The translations under genes and the position numbers were made by a program. This document shows, piece by piece, positions 25,857 to 34,990 of a stretch of DNA of 64,000 bases. The notes below the pieces were generated by a model, which had not been told where the DNA came from, searched no databases, and saw only the letters and a list, made by a program, of their open reading frames with translations. Within the stretch, counting starts at the first letter, position 1; each line of letters starts with the position of its first letter. Source of the DNA: Candidatus Bathyarchaeota archaeon (GTDB lineage: Archaea; Thermoproteota; Bathyarchaeia; Bathyarchaeales; Bathycorpusculaceae); contig JAOZHT010000001.1 in the NCBI GenBank assembly GCA_026014735.1, positions 744,001 through 808,000 on the forward strand, given 5' to 3'.

Positions 25857-26322
25857 CACTCACCTAAAGTGATTCATTAAATGGTGCTATTTCGATTGGT
25901 TTATGAATATTTTTGACCATATTTTTAGATAGGTTTATGTAAAAAAAATAACGTTTTAGTTATATGAATAAAACATTAGCTGCTATAACCAGAAAACCAT
26001 AAAAACAACCAAGCCAACCCCACAAACTCTGCCTGGACACCCTCCAGGTTTCAGCCTGACGCTAGACGTGGGCGACCCGCAAAGCAGCATATTTTCAAAG
26101 GCAAAATCAGTCCCAAAAATGTGTTTCTTAAGCCCGGGTTTAAATATAATCCGCGCTCAGCCTACATGATTTCCATACAAACCCACGTATCCCAACCATC
26201 AAAACCGCCAAGCTCTTTAAAGAATAATATAAAAACCATCCAGGTGGGCAAGTGCGGTTTTAACTATTTTGAGCGAACACTCTTTTATGCAAGGCGCCTC
26301 AGTGGAGTGCTGAGGAATAGCT
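25857..26322. other. Gene-free stretch between beta-propeller gene and cdvB
   Basis: No convincing coding frame is seen. It contains an AT-rich upstream part, a compact hairpin CCTGGA-CACCC-TCCAGG at 26032-26048, a TATA-like TTTAAATATAATC near 26139, and another AT-rich element, AATAATATAAAAAC, near 26222 that may serve cdvB. Confidence 0.5.
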
Positions 26323-26970
26323 TTGGTTAGACGTTTTGTTGACCGATGGAGTAAACCAAAAGAGGACTCGATAACTTCCAAAATAGCCAATGTTGGCAAG
26401 CCATCGGAGAACATAAAGGACCAAATCGCGCAGGTCACACAGCGCTTAGATATGCAAACAAAAACGCTTGACAGCGCAGTTCTGCGTTTCCAGAGCCGAG
26501 ATGCGGAAATCTTTAATCGCGTCGTCAAAGCCATGGCTATGCATGATGGAGCAAGAGCTAACATCCTTGCCACGGAGCTGGCTGAGATTCGCAAAGTCGA
26601 GAAAATGCTCACGAATGCCTCGCTTGCCCTGCAAAGCGTTTCCATGCGGCTGCGTACGGTGTCTGAACTGGGGGACTTAGTTACGGTGCTTGCCCCCGCA
26701 AAAAGCATGCTAAACAACATACGTGGCGAGATGTGCGGCATCATGCCTGAGGCAAGCCAGGAACTGGGCAACATCGGTAATTTGCTAACCGACATAGTTG
26801 GCTCCACTAACCAAAGCAACGATATTTCTGTAAACACGATTACGGCAAACGCCGATGCCCTGCAGATTTTGGAAGAAGCCGAAGTTGCCGCGGAAAGCCG
26901 ACTTAGAGACCAACTGCCCGATGTGTCCGCTGAAAAGGAAATTCGGAGACGAAGCAGCTTAGGCGCCTAA
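26323..26970 (+). CDS. cdvB: ESCRT-III-like (Snf7/CdvB family) protein
   Basis: The 215-residue protein is basic at the N-terminus (VRRFVDRWSKP) and then forms long helices with the pattern of the archaeal CdvB/Snf7 core (TQRLDMQTKTLDSAVLRFQS, then RVVKAMAMHDGARANILATELAEIRKV). An acidic to mixed C-terminal tail ends RRRSSLGA. ESCRT-III proteins form membrane-remodelling filaments in division or vesicle release. No Vps4/CdvC ATPase or CdvA is present in the window, so this may be a solitary paralogue. The TTG start at 26323 has only weak upstream signals. Confidence 0.85.
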   Translation: MVRRFVDRWSKPKEDSITSKIANVGKPSENIKDQIAQVTQRLDMQTKTLDSAVLRFQSRDAEIFNRVVKAMAMHDGARANILATELAEIRKVEKMLTNASLALQSVSMRLRTVSELGDLVTVLAPAKSMLNNIRGEMCGIMPEASQELGNIGNLLTDIVGSTNQSNDISVNTITANADALQILEEAEVAAESRLRDQLPDVSAEKEIRRRSSLGA

Positions 26971-26992
26971 GTTTTCTATGGCTCTGACTGCT

Positions 26993-27250
26993 TCATCTGA
27001 CGTTTTCTGCTATTTTTTCGATGATTTGCAGGATAAAATCGTCGATGCATTCCTCGGATTTGATGCATGCGCTGCAGGACTTAGGAACCACTAGTACAGC
27101 TGCATCTTCTGAGATGATATACTCTATTCTGAGTTTTCGTATTCTGCAACGCTTAATCGCTTTGTTGGGTTCAACTGTTATGATGCCTAAGATTGGTTTA
27201 TCGCAGCTGACACCCTTGGTTGATTCGCCAAAAACTTTGCTACACCTACA
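26993..27250 (-). pseudogene. Protein-like frame without a start codon
   Basis: The minus-strand frame is open for 85 codons and reads ...CDKPILGIITVEPNKAIKRC..., then EYIISEDAAVLVVPKSC and SACIKSEECIDDFILQIIEK before a TGA. It contains several cysteines and looks like a small alpha/beta protein. It contains no ATG, GTG or TTG that could begin it and is bounded upstream by TGA and TAG. A separate frame starts at ATG 27264, just after a TATAAATAA element, and stops after 25 codons in the region where this frame begins. A one- or two-base frameshift would join them, so a decayed gene or assembly error is likely. Confidence 0.45.
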
Positions 27251-27435
27251 TCACTAGCTGTCATTGAATTATTTATACCCTTATTTAGGCGGTTGCACAG
27301 CGCACCCAGATAACCCAGATATGTTGAACCATAATTATACGCGGTTTATCATACAAGCATTGTCACTTAAGTTGCTGTTTGCCTACAATCACATACCGTT
27401 ATCTCCCAATGTCCACTACTAACCATTTGACTTAG

Positions 27436-28440
27436 ATGCCCGATATCATCACGGTAAAAAACTTGGTTGAAGTATACTCAGACGGTACCAAAGCAGTGGA
27501 CGACATATCCTTCAACGTCAAAGAAGGCGAATTCTTCGGTTTCCTGGGACCCAACGGCGCCGGAAAAAGCACCACCATAAAAATCCTCACAACTCTGCTC
27601 CACAAAACCCTTGGCACAGTTAAGATAGCGGGATATGACATCGAATCAGGCGCCAATTCTATTCGAAAAGTAATAGGTGTTCAAAGCCAGGATACAACTG
27701 TCGATGGCGACTTAACGGGCAGAGAAAACCTTGCTTTGCAGGGGCACTTCCAGCAGATGGACGGCATTAAACTCAAAGCACGCATAGCTGAGCTTCTGCG
27801 GTTGGTGGGGCTGGAATCAGTTGCGGATAAGCGAGCCCGCAACTACAGCGGCGGCATGAAGAAGCGGCTGGATTTGGCGACTGCGCTGGTCCATGAACCC
27901 AGAATCGTTTTTCTCGATGAGCCAACCACGGGGCTAGACCCGCAGTCAAGGCTGGCTATCTGGTCGTACCTTGAAGAAATCAACAAGGCAGGCACAACGA
28001 TTTTCCTAACAACCCAGTATCTTGAGGAAGCCGACCGCCTCTGCAAACGATTAGCCATAATTGATTTCGGCAAAATCGTCACCAGCGGCTCCCCAGCTGA
28101 GTTGAAACGGGAAATCGGCGCGGATTCCATCAGGATTTCGATTGATAACTGTCAGCGTGATAAAGCCCGTGCCAAGGATCTTTTGAAGTCTCTTTCAGGC
28201 GTCAACAACGTGGAGGAATTAGGGGGCGAGGAATGCCTAAACGTCTACGCTAAGAACGCTGGGCCACTGGTAGCAGATATTGTCCGCGCCTTCGACAGCA
28301 GCGACATCCGATTGCTCTCCGTGACTTTTTCGTCGCCGTCGCTTGATGACGTTTTCCTCAAACACACGGGCAGGCGAATACGCACCGAAGATCTAGTGAA
28401 GGCACCAAGCAGCAGCACCTTTGGAGGACGCCCAAGATGA
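27436..28440 (+). CDS. ABC transporter ATP-binding protein (DrrA/ABC-2 type)
   Basis: The 334-residue ATPase has Walker A GPNGAGKSTT, signature YSGGMKKRLDLATAL, Walker B IVFLDEPTTGLDP and a long C-terminal extension, as in the DrrA-type multidrug/antibiotic export family. It overlaps the permease gene by four bases. The pair would export a hydrophobic or lipid-like substrate. No resistance gene is adjacent. Confidence 0.94.
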   Translation: MPDIITVKNLVEVYSDGTKAVDDISFNVKEGEFFGFLGPNGAGKSTTIKILTTLLHKTLGTVKIAGYDIESGANSIRKVIGVQSQDTTVDGDLTGRENLALQGHFQQMDGIKLKARIAELLRLVGLESVADKRARNYSGGMKKRLDLATALVHEPRIVFLDEPTTGLDPQSRLAIWSYLEEINKAGTTIFLTTQYLEEADRLCKRLAIIDFGKIVTSGSPAELKREIGADSIRISIDNCQRDKARAKDLLKSLSGVNNVEELGGEECLNVYAKNAGPLVADIVRAFDSSDIRLLSVTFSSPSLDDVFLKHTGRRIRTEDLVKAPSSSTFGGRPR

Positions 28441-29222
28441 CCCTGCTTGCCGACACATGGTACATTTTTGTTAGATACATGAAGAAGCTAATCCGAACCC
28501 CTATCCTGCTCTTTTTTTCGCTTTTTCAACCCATCATTTTCCTGCTTCTCTTCACCCAGCTTCTAGGCAGCTTCTCAGATATACCCGGGTTTGAACAAGC
28601 CACCGGCACAAGCAGCTACGCAGTTTTCGCCGCCGCTGGGATTCTGCTTCAAAACGCCTTTGGAAGTGCTTTGCAGTCGGGCAACTCGATTGTCGCCGAC
28701 ATCGATTCGGGTTATCTGCAGAAGATGCTGGTTACTCCAGTGAGCCGCTACGCTATTCTGCTGGGACGGCTACTCAGCGATGCATTCCGCGTAACCATTC
28801 AATCCACGATTATAATTGCGCTTTCATTTTTGCCCTTCATCGGCGTCACATACGTTACGGGGCTGCCTGGTATTCTGCTGATTTTGTTGACGATAGCGTT
28901 TTTTGGGTTAGCATGGTCGGGGATTTCGTTGGCAATCGGCATGAAGACCCGCAACTCCGAAACGGTTTTTGCCATCGGCGGCTTCATCACTTTTCCGCTA
29001 CTTTTCTTAAGCACGGCTTTGGTGCCGCAAAGTTTCCAGCCGCCCTGGATACAGACAATCTCCATGTTTAACCCCATAACCTACGCTGTGAATGCATGCC
29101 GTGTGTTGATGATAAATGGGTTTGATTGGCCCACGATTCTGCAGGCGTATGGCGTTATCGCGCTTGTGGGCATTGTGACGTTGAGTGCGACGCTTTATCA
29201 GTTCCGAAAAGTGGTCAGTTAG
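28437..29222 (+). CDS. ABC-2 type permease (DrrB-like)
   Basis: The 261-residue protein has six transmembrane segments and the ABC-2 signature region FLSTALVPQSFQPPWIQTIS followed by MFNPITYAVNACR, which is diagnostic of this permease family. It is translationally coupled to the preceding ATPase. Confidence 0.93.
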   Translation: MTLLADTWYIFVRYMKKLIRTPILLFFSLFQPIIFLLLFTQLLGSFSDIPGFEQATGTSSYAVFAAAGILLQNAFGSALQSGNSIVADIDSGYLQKMLVTPVSRYAILLGRLLSDAFRVTIQSTIIIALSFLPFIGVTYVTGLPGILLILLTIAFFGLAWSGISLAIGMKTRNSETVFAIGGFITFPLLFLSTALVPQSFQPPWIQTISMFNPITYAVNACRVLMINGFDWPTILQAYGVIALVGIVTLSATLYQFRKVVS

Positions 29223-29394
29223 GAAGCGTCGGCGGCCTTAGCGCTCTCGATAATTATCGCCGTTTCCCCTATACTATATATTCTAAGCTTGAACTACGGG
29301 AAAAACTGCCCTGCCTATATAACTCTAATATACTTGAATGTCAACTATCTTTCCCCCTTGAGCAATAACCACCCTTGAAGTCAGGAGCGGCACC

Positions 29395-31083
29395 TTGCTA
29401 GATAAACTCTGGAACACACTCAATGGCTTATCTTCTAAAAAATCCATAAAATACACCCTCTACCTCTCAGCTGTTATCTTGTTCTTCGCCCTGATTCTCA
29501 TCCCGCCCATCATCGGCATCCTAACCAAGGCGGGATCTCTTCAAAACGTCTTGGATAACCCTGAATTGATGAATGTCGCGTTGGGGGCAATCTCCGCCTC
29601 CTTCATCATTGGCCTCGTAGTCGCTGGCTTGGATTTGTTGGCTGGCGTTCCCTTGGCGTGGCTCATCGTCCGGGGAAAATCCCGTTGGTTAACCGTGCTC
29701 GATACGCTGGCTGATCTGCCCTTTGTGGTTCCAACGGCCGCTCTGGGTTACTCTCTGCTGCTTTTTTGGAGTTCCAGCGGCGGAATCTCTGATCTTTTCG
29801 GTACACCCTTCGTTTCGCCTGGTTGGATGCTGGTTATGCTTTTGCATTTCACGTTTTCGTACCCCGTTGTCGTCCGTGTTCTAGTGGGGGCATTGCTGGA
29901 TTACAAAATGGAGTATGAACGTGCCTCCCGAACGCTTGGAGCGCCCCCTCTTACGGCTTCCCGGACAGTAACTTTCCCAATAATTAAGCCCTCCCTGATC
30001 GCAGCCTACACCCTTGCCTTTGCCCGCTCGCTCTCTGAAACAGGCGCCACCTTCATCGTTGCCGCCGGCGTTTTCCTTAATGGACCCGTATTCATTCAAA
30101 CGGTAAGTAACCAATTTAAAAGCGGAGCCATCTCTCAAGCAACCTATGAGGGCGCCACAGTTTTTGCCAGTATAATTCTCATCACGGTGTCTTTGGCGAT
30201 TTTTGCGTGTATACGCATATTAGGGCAGCGACTAAAGCTTCCCTTCGGCCATGGCTTGCCAAGCTTTGAGAAGAAGCTAAGCTACAAGAAAGGCGTTTGG
30301 ACCCGTAACGGCGTCGCTTTAGCAGTCTTCTTTTTCCTCGTACTGATCCCCTCCATGTTTGTTGCGTTGCCTGCATTCCAAGCAATAACCACCGGAACAA
30401 CCCTCACCGACGCATTTTCGGCCTCAGGCGTCTGGGCAAGTTTCTGGCAAAGCCTCGCCCTCTCATATGGACTGGCGGCTATAGTAACGGTGCTAGGCAT
30501 CGCAACCGGTTTACCCATGGCTATCCTTATTTCTAGAAAAACCTTCGGCAAATGGATATCCGCGGCGCTTGACACCCTGATTAACATCCCCATAATCGTT
30601 CCCTCCATTGCCCTGGGCATTTCCTTAAAGTTCTTCTGGACCGGCGTGCCGGGTATCCCTGAGCTTCTTCTGCTAATCTTTGCGCATTTAGCCATTACTT
30701 ATCCCTACTTCGTGCGTTCCATGTCCGCTGCCATGGAGCGTATAAGCGTAGAGATGGAGGAAGCCTCTAAAACTTTAGGTGCAAAACCCATGACTGTTTT
30801 CCGCACCATCGTGTGGCCCATAACTAAATACTCGATTTTTTCAGGCGCAATCATCGTCTTTACACGCAGCGTCAGCGAAACAGGCGCCTCTTTGGCGGTG
30901 GCATCGCAGCTACAAACAGCCCCGGTTTTGATAGTTAACTGGGTTAACTCCGTTCGGGGCGCCATTTCACCTATTGCTGGGGTGAATGCGTTAACGGTTA
31001 GTTTAGGCTGCGGTTTACTTATCCTGTTTAGCTTCATCATACTGCTGGTGCTCAGGCTTATAACCCGAAAAGGAAAAGCATAG
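29395..31083 (+). CDS. Fused ABC importer permease (FbpB/ThiP-like)
   Basis: The 562-residue protein has about twelve helices in two homologous halves, each with a BPD permease EAA loop: ERASRTLGAPPLTASRTVTF (first half) and EEASKTLGAKPMTVFRTIVW (second). This layout matches iron(III), thiamine or spermidine-type importers. The start is TTG 29395 behind GGAGCGGCACC. No substrate-binding protein is present here, so the substrate cannot be named. Confidence 0.9.
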   Translation: MLDKLWNTLNGLSSKKSIKYTLYLSAVILFFALILIPPIIGILTKAGSLQNVLDNPELMNVALGAISASFIIGLVVAGLDLLAGVPLAWLIVRGKSRWLTVLDTLADLPFVVPTAALGYSLLLFWSSSGGISDLFGTPFVSPGWMLVMLLHFTFSYPVVVRVLVGALLDYKMEYERASRTLGAPPLTASRTVTFPIIKPSLIAAYTLAFARSLSETGATFIVAAGVFLNGPVFIQTVSNQFKSGAISQATYEGATVFASIILITVSLAIFACIRILGQRLKLPFGHGLPSFEKKLSYKKGVWTRNGVALAVFFFLVLIPSMFVALPAFQAITTGTTLTDAFSASGVWASFWQSLALSYGLAAIVTVLGIATGLPMAILISRKTFGKWISAALDTLINIPIIVPSIALGISLKFFWTGVPGIPELLLLIFAHLAITYPYFVRSMSAAMERISVEMEEASKTLGAKPMTVFRTIVWPITKYSIFSGAIIVFTRSVSETGASLAVASQLQTAPVLIVNWVNSVRGAISPIAGVNALTVSLGCGLLILFSFIILLVLRLITRKGKA

Positions 31084-31133
31084 AATGATAACCTACAAAA
31101 CAATCATAAACATCACAGGAGAAAAAAGAAGCT

Positions 31134-32237
31134 ATGCCCGACGTTAAAGTCCTAAACGTTACAAAACAATATGGCAAAGTCTACGCTTTAGACCATGTCA
31201 GCTTAACCATCCATGACCAAGAATACTTCTCGCTGCTGGGACCAAGCGGCTGCGGCAAAACCACGCTTCTGCGCCTCATCGCCGGCTTGATTGACCCTGA
31301 CAGCGGTGAAATCCACATCGGAGACCGTCGAGTCGACAAGGATCCCCCTGAAGACCGTGAGATCGGTTTTGTCTTCCAAACCTTCGCGCTTTTTCCCCAC
31401 ATGACCGCTTGGAGCAACGTTCTTTATGGCCCAAAAGTCAAAAACTACGATGCCAAAAAAGCGGAAACCATCGGTCACGAGGTGCTTGAACTCGTTAAGC
31501 TTAGCGAGCGGCTAGATGCCTACCCCAGCGAGCTCAGCGGCGGTATGATGCAGCGTATAGCGGTTGCACGCGCGCTGGCGGCAGGCGGCAAAATATTGCT
31601 TTTGGATGAACCGTTGGGGCAGCTTGACGCTAAGGTCCGAAATGAAATTCGATACGAAATCCGCCGGATGGCAAAAGACCTCAAGTTAACGGCGATTCAT
31701 GTGACTCATGACCAGGCTGAAGCCATGTCTATCTCGGATCGAATTGCCGTCATGAAGAAGGGCAAAATCGTTCAAATCGGCTCCCCAAAAGAGCTCTACA
31801 TGAACCCCAACAGCCTTTTTGTGGCGCATTTCATCGGGGAATCCAACTTTTTGGAGGGCTACATAACTAAGGTTGATGGCGGCATGGCTGAAATTGAACT
31901 CAGAGAGGGTCTTAAAATCAACGCTTTCAATGAGCGTGGGATTGAGGGGGAGGAGCGGGTTGTTTTGGCTATCCGCCCTGAGACCTGTGAGATGCATCGG
32001 GGGCATAATGCTGTGGCTAATGCTCTTTTTGGGAAGGTTGATAAGACGACCTTTGAGGGTACGGTTGTGCGTTATGAGATTCGTCTTGATAATGGGGATC
32101 GCTTTGTGATTAATCGTCCTTCTTTGACTGAGGATTGGGTTAGTATCGGTGAGGAAGTGACGATTACTTATCCGCTTGATAAGGCTCATCTGTTTCCGTA
32201 TCCGGCGAATGGACTTAGCGATGAGGTAGCCGTATAA
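31134..32237 (+). CDS. ABC importer ATP-binding protein (FbpC-like)
   Basis: The 367-residue ATPase has Walker A GPSGCGKTT, LSGGMMQRIAVARAL, Walker B LLLDEPLGQLDA, a switch histidine (HVTHDQAEAM) and a C-terminal TOBE-type domain (about residues 230-360). It belongs with the fused permease 50 bases upstream. It precedes the hydrogenase-like operon but is separated by a promoter-like region. Confidence 0.93.
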   Translation: MPDVKVLNVTKQYGKVYALDHVSLTIHDQEYFSLLGPSGCGKTTLLRLIAGLIDPDSGEIHIGDRRVDKDPPEDREIGFVFQTFALFPHMTAWSNVLYGPKVKNYDAKKAETIGHEVLELVKLSERLDAYPSELSGGMMQRIAVARALAAGGKILLLDEPLGQLDAKVRNEIRYEIRRMAKDLKLTAIHVTHDQAEAMSISDRIAVMKKGKIVQIGSPKELYMNPNSLFVAHFIGESNFLEGYITKVDGGMAEIELREGLKINAFNERGIEGEERVVLAIRPETCEMHRGHNAVANALFGKVDKTTFEGTVVRYEIRLDNGDRFVINRPSLTEDWVSIGEEVTITYPLDKAHLFPYPANGLSDEVAV

Positions 32238-32305
32238 ATGCGATATTACTGGGCGGTAACATCAAGATTTGTGTGAAAAATCATGAAATTTCGCATAATC
32301 TGACG

Positions 32306-32320
32306 CTTAAAATTTAAATG
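32306..32320 (+). promoter_or_regulatory. TATA-box promoter of the complex-I-like hydrogenase operon
   Basis: The sequence CTTAAAATTTAAATG fits a BRE plus TATA element. Transcription would start about 25 bases downstream, giving a leader that contains TAGGAGAG ahead of the first gene at 32375. Confidence 0.5.
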
Positions 32321-32374
32321 CAAGTGTAGTACCTTTACTGAACTATCTCGGGGCGTATAGGAGAGAAAAAACCA

Positions 32375-32593
32375 ATGGGAGAGACGACACTAGGATACCT
32401 AAGTGAAACCGGCTGCTCTGCACCCGCAACATATCTGTCTTTCTCCAGCAAACCTGCGCATTTGGCTAGTCACCATGTCGATAACCTTAAATACGGTTAC
32501 ACCGACGCTTTTGGATATAACAAGCGCCGATTCGGCTCAACCCTTGAGGTCGCCTTGATGGAAAAAATCATTAATGGAGAGAAAACCGCATGA
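32375..32593 (+). CDS. Small protein at the head of the hydrogenase operon
   Basis: A 72-residue frame (MGETTLGYLSETGCSAPATY ... INGEKTA) lies behind AGGAGAG at suitable spacing and ends with an ATGA overlap into the nuoA-like gene, which argues for a real, translationally coupled gene. It is soluble, with an Asn/Tyr-rich middle (HVDNLKYGYTDAFGYNKRRF). No family was recognised. It might be a specific assembly factor or accessory subunit (inference). Confidence 0.65.
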   Translation: MGETTLGYLSETGCSAPATYLSFSSKPAHLASHHVDNLKYGYTDAFGYNKRRFGSTLEVALMEKIINGEKTA

Positions 32594-32922
32594 TTGTTGA
32601 AGCCCTCATCGCCTTCTTACTAATATTCATCGTAACTCTCGGAATCTATGTTATAGGAAAACGGGCCGCCCCTAAAACCGCCATAAGCGAAAACGAGCAG
32701 GCTGCCTACGCATGCGGAGAACAAGTTAATTTTCAAGGACTAAAAATAAACGTGTCCCTCTACAAGTACATCATCTACTTCGTAGTATTCGACGCCTCCG
32801 TACTTGTATTAGCCTTCGCATCAATCGCGTTGGCAAGCACCAATTGGCTTCTTTTAATCCTGTACCTGGGCATAATCCTCGCCGCAGGTGTCGCGCTTCT
32901 TGAAGGAGGAGGAAAAGATTAA
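32590..32922 (+). CDS. nuoA: Complex-I-like subunit A (NuoA/FpoA family)
   Basis: The 110-residue membrane protein has three predicted helices, the conserved YACGE (family YECG) between helices 1 and 2, and FVVFDASV, the FDxE region. NuoA forms part of the link between the hydrophilic and membrane arms. Its stop and the next start overlap by one base. Confidence 0.9.
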   Translation: MIVEALIAFLLIFIVTLGIYVIGKRAAPKTAISENEQAAYACGEQVNFQGLKINVSLYKYIIYFVVFDASVLVLAFASIALASTNWLLLILYLGIILAAGVALLEGGGKD

Positions 32923-33407
32923 TGACCGATACAAAAACTTGGGCCCGCGTAAAATCCCCTTGGGTATTGCATTTTAACTCAGGCGCCTGCAACGGCTGCG
33001 ACATCGAAGTCGTCGCGTTGTTAACGCCTAAATATGACGTTGAACGCTTCGGCGTAAAACTCGAGCCGTCCCCACGTCATGCTGATGTATTGCTGGTTAC
33101 GGGGGCTGTTACTCACCAATGCGCCGAACGTCTCAAACGCGTCTACGACCAGATGCCTCAGCCTAAATTCGTCGTCGCCATCGGCGCATGTGCCTGCGGC
33201 GGAGGCGTCTTCGATGGTTCATATGGCGTATTGGGCGGCGTTGACAAGGTTATTCCAGTTACAGCTTACATTCCGGGTTGTGCTCCGCGCCCCGAAGCAA
33301 TCATAGATGGTGTCGTGAAGCTTCTAAACGCTCTCAACCCGCCAAAACAGAAAAAACCAAAGGCTGAAGCCGCCCAAGCAGTGGCTCCAGTAGCAAAGGA
33401 GGCATAA
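32922..33407 (+). CDS. Small electron-transfer subunit, group 4 [NiFe]-hydrogenase type (NuoB/HycG family)
   Basis: The 161-residue protein has SGACNGCDIEVVALL, a cysteine spacing CxxC followed by GACACGG and PGCAPRP. This is the proximal [4Fe-4S] cluster arrangement of HycG/Ech/Mbh small subunits. In NuoB of complex I the first pair is adjacent (CC). The ERFGVKLEPSPRHADVLLVTG segment closely follows HycG. A Lys/Ala/Pro-rich tail ends the protein. It sits between the nuoA-like and nuoCD-like genes with 1-2 base spacings. Confidence 0.9.
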   Translation: MTDTKTWARVKSPWVLHFNSGACNGCDIEVVALLTPKYDVERFGVKLEPSPRHADVLLVTGAVTHQCAERLKRVYDQMPQPKFVVAIGACACGGGVFDGSYGVLGGVDKVIPVTAYIPGCAPRPEAIIDGVVKLLNALNPPKQKKPKAEAAQAVAPVAKEA

Positions 33408-33409
33408 AG

Positions 33410-34984
33410 ATGTCAAACAGTAAGGTTGATGTCATAGGCTTAGTTGAATCTAAATTCGGCGACAAAATCCAAGTGAAACGTGGAGAATTGGAAGCAGCCG
33501 CCATAATCGCCAACAACGGCTTACACTACGATGTCCTTAAAGCCATGATAGATGCCGACGAAAAAACCGGCATAACCGCCATCACCGGCATTGACTTCGG
33601 CGAAACCATAGGCGTATACTACCATGTACATACCGCCGCTCCATTCCTCACCATCAAAGCATTTGTGCGCAAAGAAAACCCGCGGCTAAAAACAATCGTT
33701 GACATCCACCCAGGCGCCGCATTCCATGAACTCGAAGTAACAGACTTAGTCGGCGTGATATTTGAGGGCAATGAGTTCCAGGGGCACTTTGTGCTCTCTG
33801 AGAACTGGCCCGACGGTGTTTATCCGCTACGCAGAGACGTCGACGCAACCAAAGTTAAGCTTGTTCCCACACCTGAACGGGAAGCCAATGTCCCCGCAGA
33901 GGGCAGACAAGTAAAAATAATCATCGGTCCCCAGCACCCCGCGCTTTTGGAGCCCGAAAAATTCTCCGTAACCGTAGACGGCGAAACCGTCACGAAAGTT
34001 GAACCCCGCATCGGTTATGTGCACCGCGGCATCGAGAAAACCTCTGAGTCCCGCACTTACCTGCAGGACACTTATCTGGTTGAGCGTGTCTGCGGCATCT
34101 GCAACGCCTGCCATGCCTACGCCTTCGTGGCTACTGTGGAAAAAATCCTTAAAGCCTCCATTCCTGAGCGCGCTGAGTATCTGCGGGTCGTAGCCTTAGA
34201 ACTCAACAGGCTGCACAGTCACCTCTTAACTTTAGGCCACGCTGGGCTCGAAATCGGCTATGAAACCCTCTTCCAGTACTTCTGGAGAGACCGAGAACCC
34301 ATCATGGACCTCATCGAGTTAACCAGCGGCAACCGCGTCTACGGTTCCTTGATGACGGTGGGCGGTGTTAGACGTGACCTTAACCCAGAGAACATACCCA
34401 AAATCAAATCGGTTCTCTCTGATTTAATGTCAAAGATGCCCTTCTACCGCAAAATGTACCAAGAAGAGCCAACGCTGCGTCTGCGCATGAAGGATGTGGG
34501 AACCCTCAGCCGAGCCGACGCACTCAAACTCTCCGTTGTCGGACCCGTCGCAAGAGCCTCGAATGTCGACATGGATATTCGCTTCACTCAACCCTACTCT
34601 GCCTACGGTGAAATCCCCTTCAAACAAATCGTTTACACTGACGGCGACACCTGGGCAAGAATGAATGTGCGCCTTGATGAGGTTGAGGAAAGCGTCAAAA
34701 TCATCGAGTATGCACTGGATCATTTGCCATCGGGTCCAATCAAGGTGGATTTGCCCCGAAGTGTCCCTGAAGGCGAAGCAGTAACCTGCATTGAAGCGCC
34801 CCGAGGCGAACTCTTTTACTTCGTTCGAAGCAACGGAACCGACATGCCTTACCGCGTTAAAATCCGAACACCGACGTTCGCTAACATCCCCTCGTTCCTG
34901 CAGACAGCCATAGGTGAAAGCATCGCTGATGTTCCGCCGAACTTTGTTAGCTTAGATCCATGCTTCTCATGTACGGACCGGTGA
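33410..34984 (+). CDS. Fused C-D subunit with intact [NiFe]-hydrogenase motifs
   Basis: The 524-residue protein fuses a NuoC-like domain (about 1-150) to a NuoD/hydrogenase large-subunit domain beginning at IGPQHPALLEPE. The catalytic L1 motif is E225-R-V-C228-G-I-C231-N-A-C-H235. The L2 motif DPCFSCTDR gives C518 and C521 and ends exactly at the stop codon. Complex I NuoD has lost these cysteines, so this subunit should hold a Ni-Fe site and react with H2 or protons. The layout is like HycE (fused C-D). Annotation as NADH-quinone oxidoreductase subunit D would be misleading. Confidence 0.93.
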   Translation: MSNSKVDVIGLVESKFGDKIQVKRGELEAAAIIANNGLHYDVLKAMIDADEKTGITAITGIDFGETIGVYYHVHTAAPFLTIKAFVRKENPRLKTIVDIHPGAAFHELEVTDLVGVIFEGNEFQGHFVLSENWPDGVYPLRRDVDATKVKLVPTPEREANVPAEGRQVKIIIGPQHPALLEPEKFSVTVDGETVTKVEPRIGYVHRGIEKTSESRTYLQDTYLVERVCGICNACHAYAFVATVEKILKASIPERAEYLRVVALELNRLHSHLLTLGHAGLEIGYETLFQYFWRDREPIMDLIELTSGNRVYGSLMTVGGVRRDLNPENIPKIKSVLSDLMSKMPFYRKMYQEEPTLRLRMKDVGTLSRADALKLSVVGPVARASNVDMDIRFTQPYSAYGEIPFKQIVYTDGDTWARMNVRLDEVEESVKIIEYALDHLPSGPIKVDLPRSVPEGEAVTCIEAPRGELFYFVRSNGTDMPYRVKIRTPTFANIPSFLQTAIGESIADVPPNFVSLDPCFSCTDR

Positions 34985-34990
34985 TAAATT

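Noticed and set aside
27021-27257. Plus-strand 78-codon frame
   Set aside because: It is a shadow of the protein-like minus-strand frame at 26993-27250 and has a poor composition.
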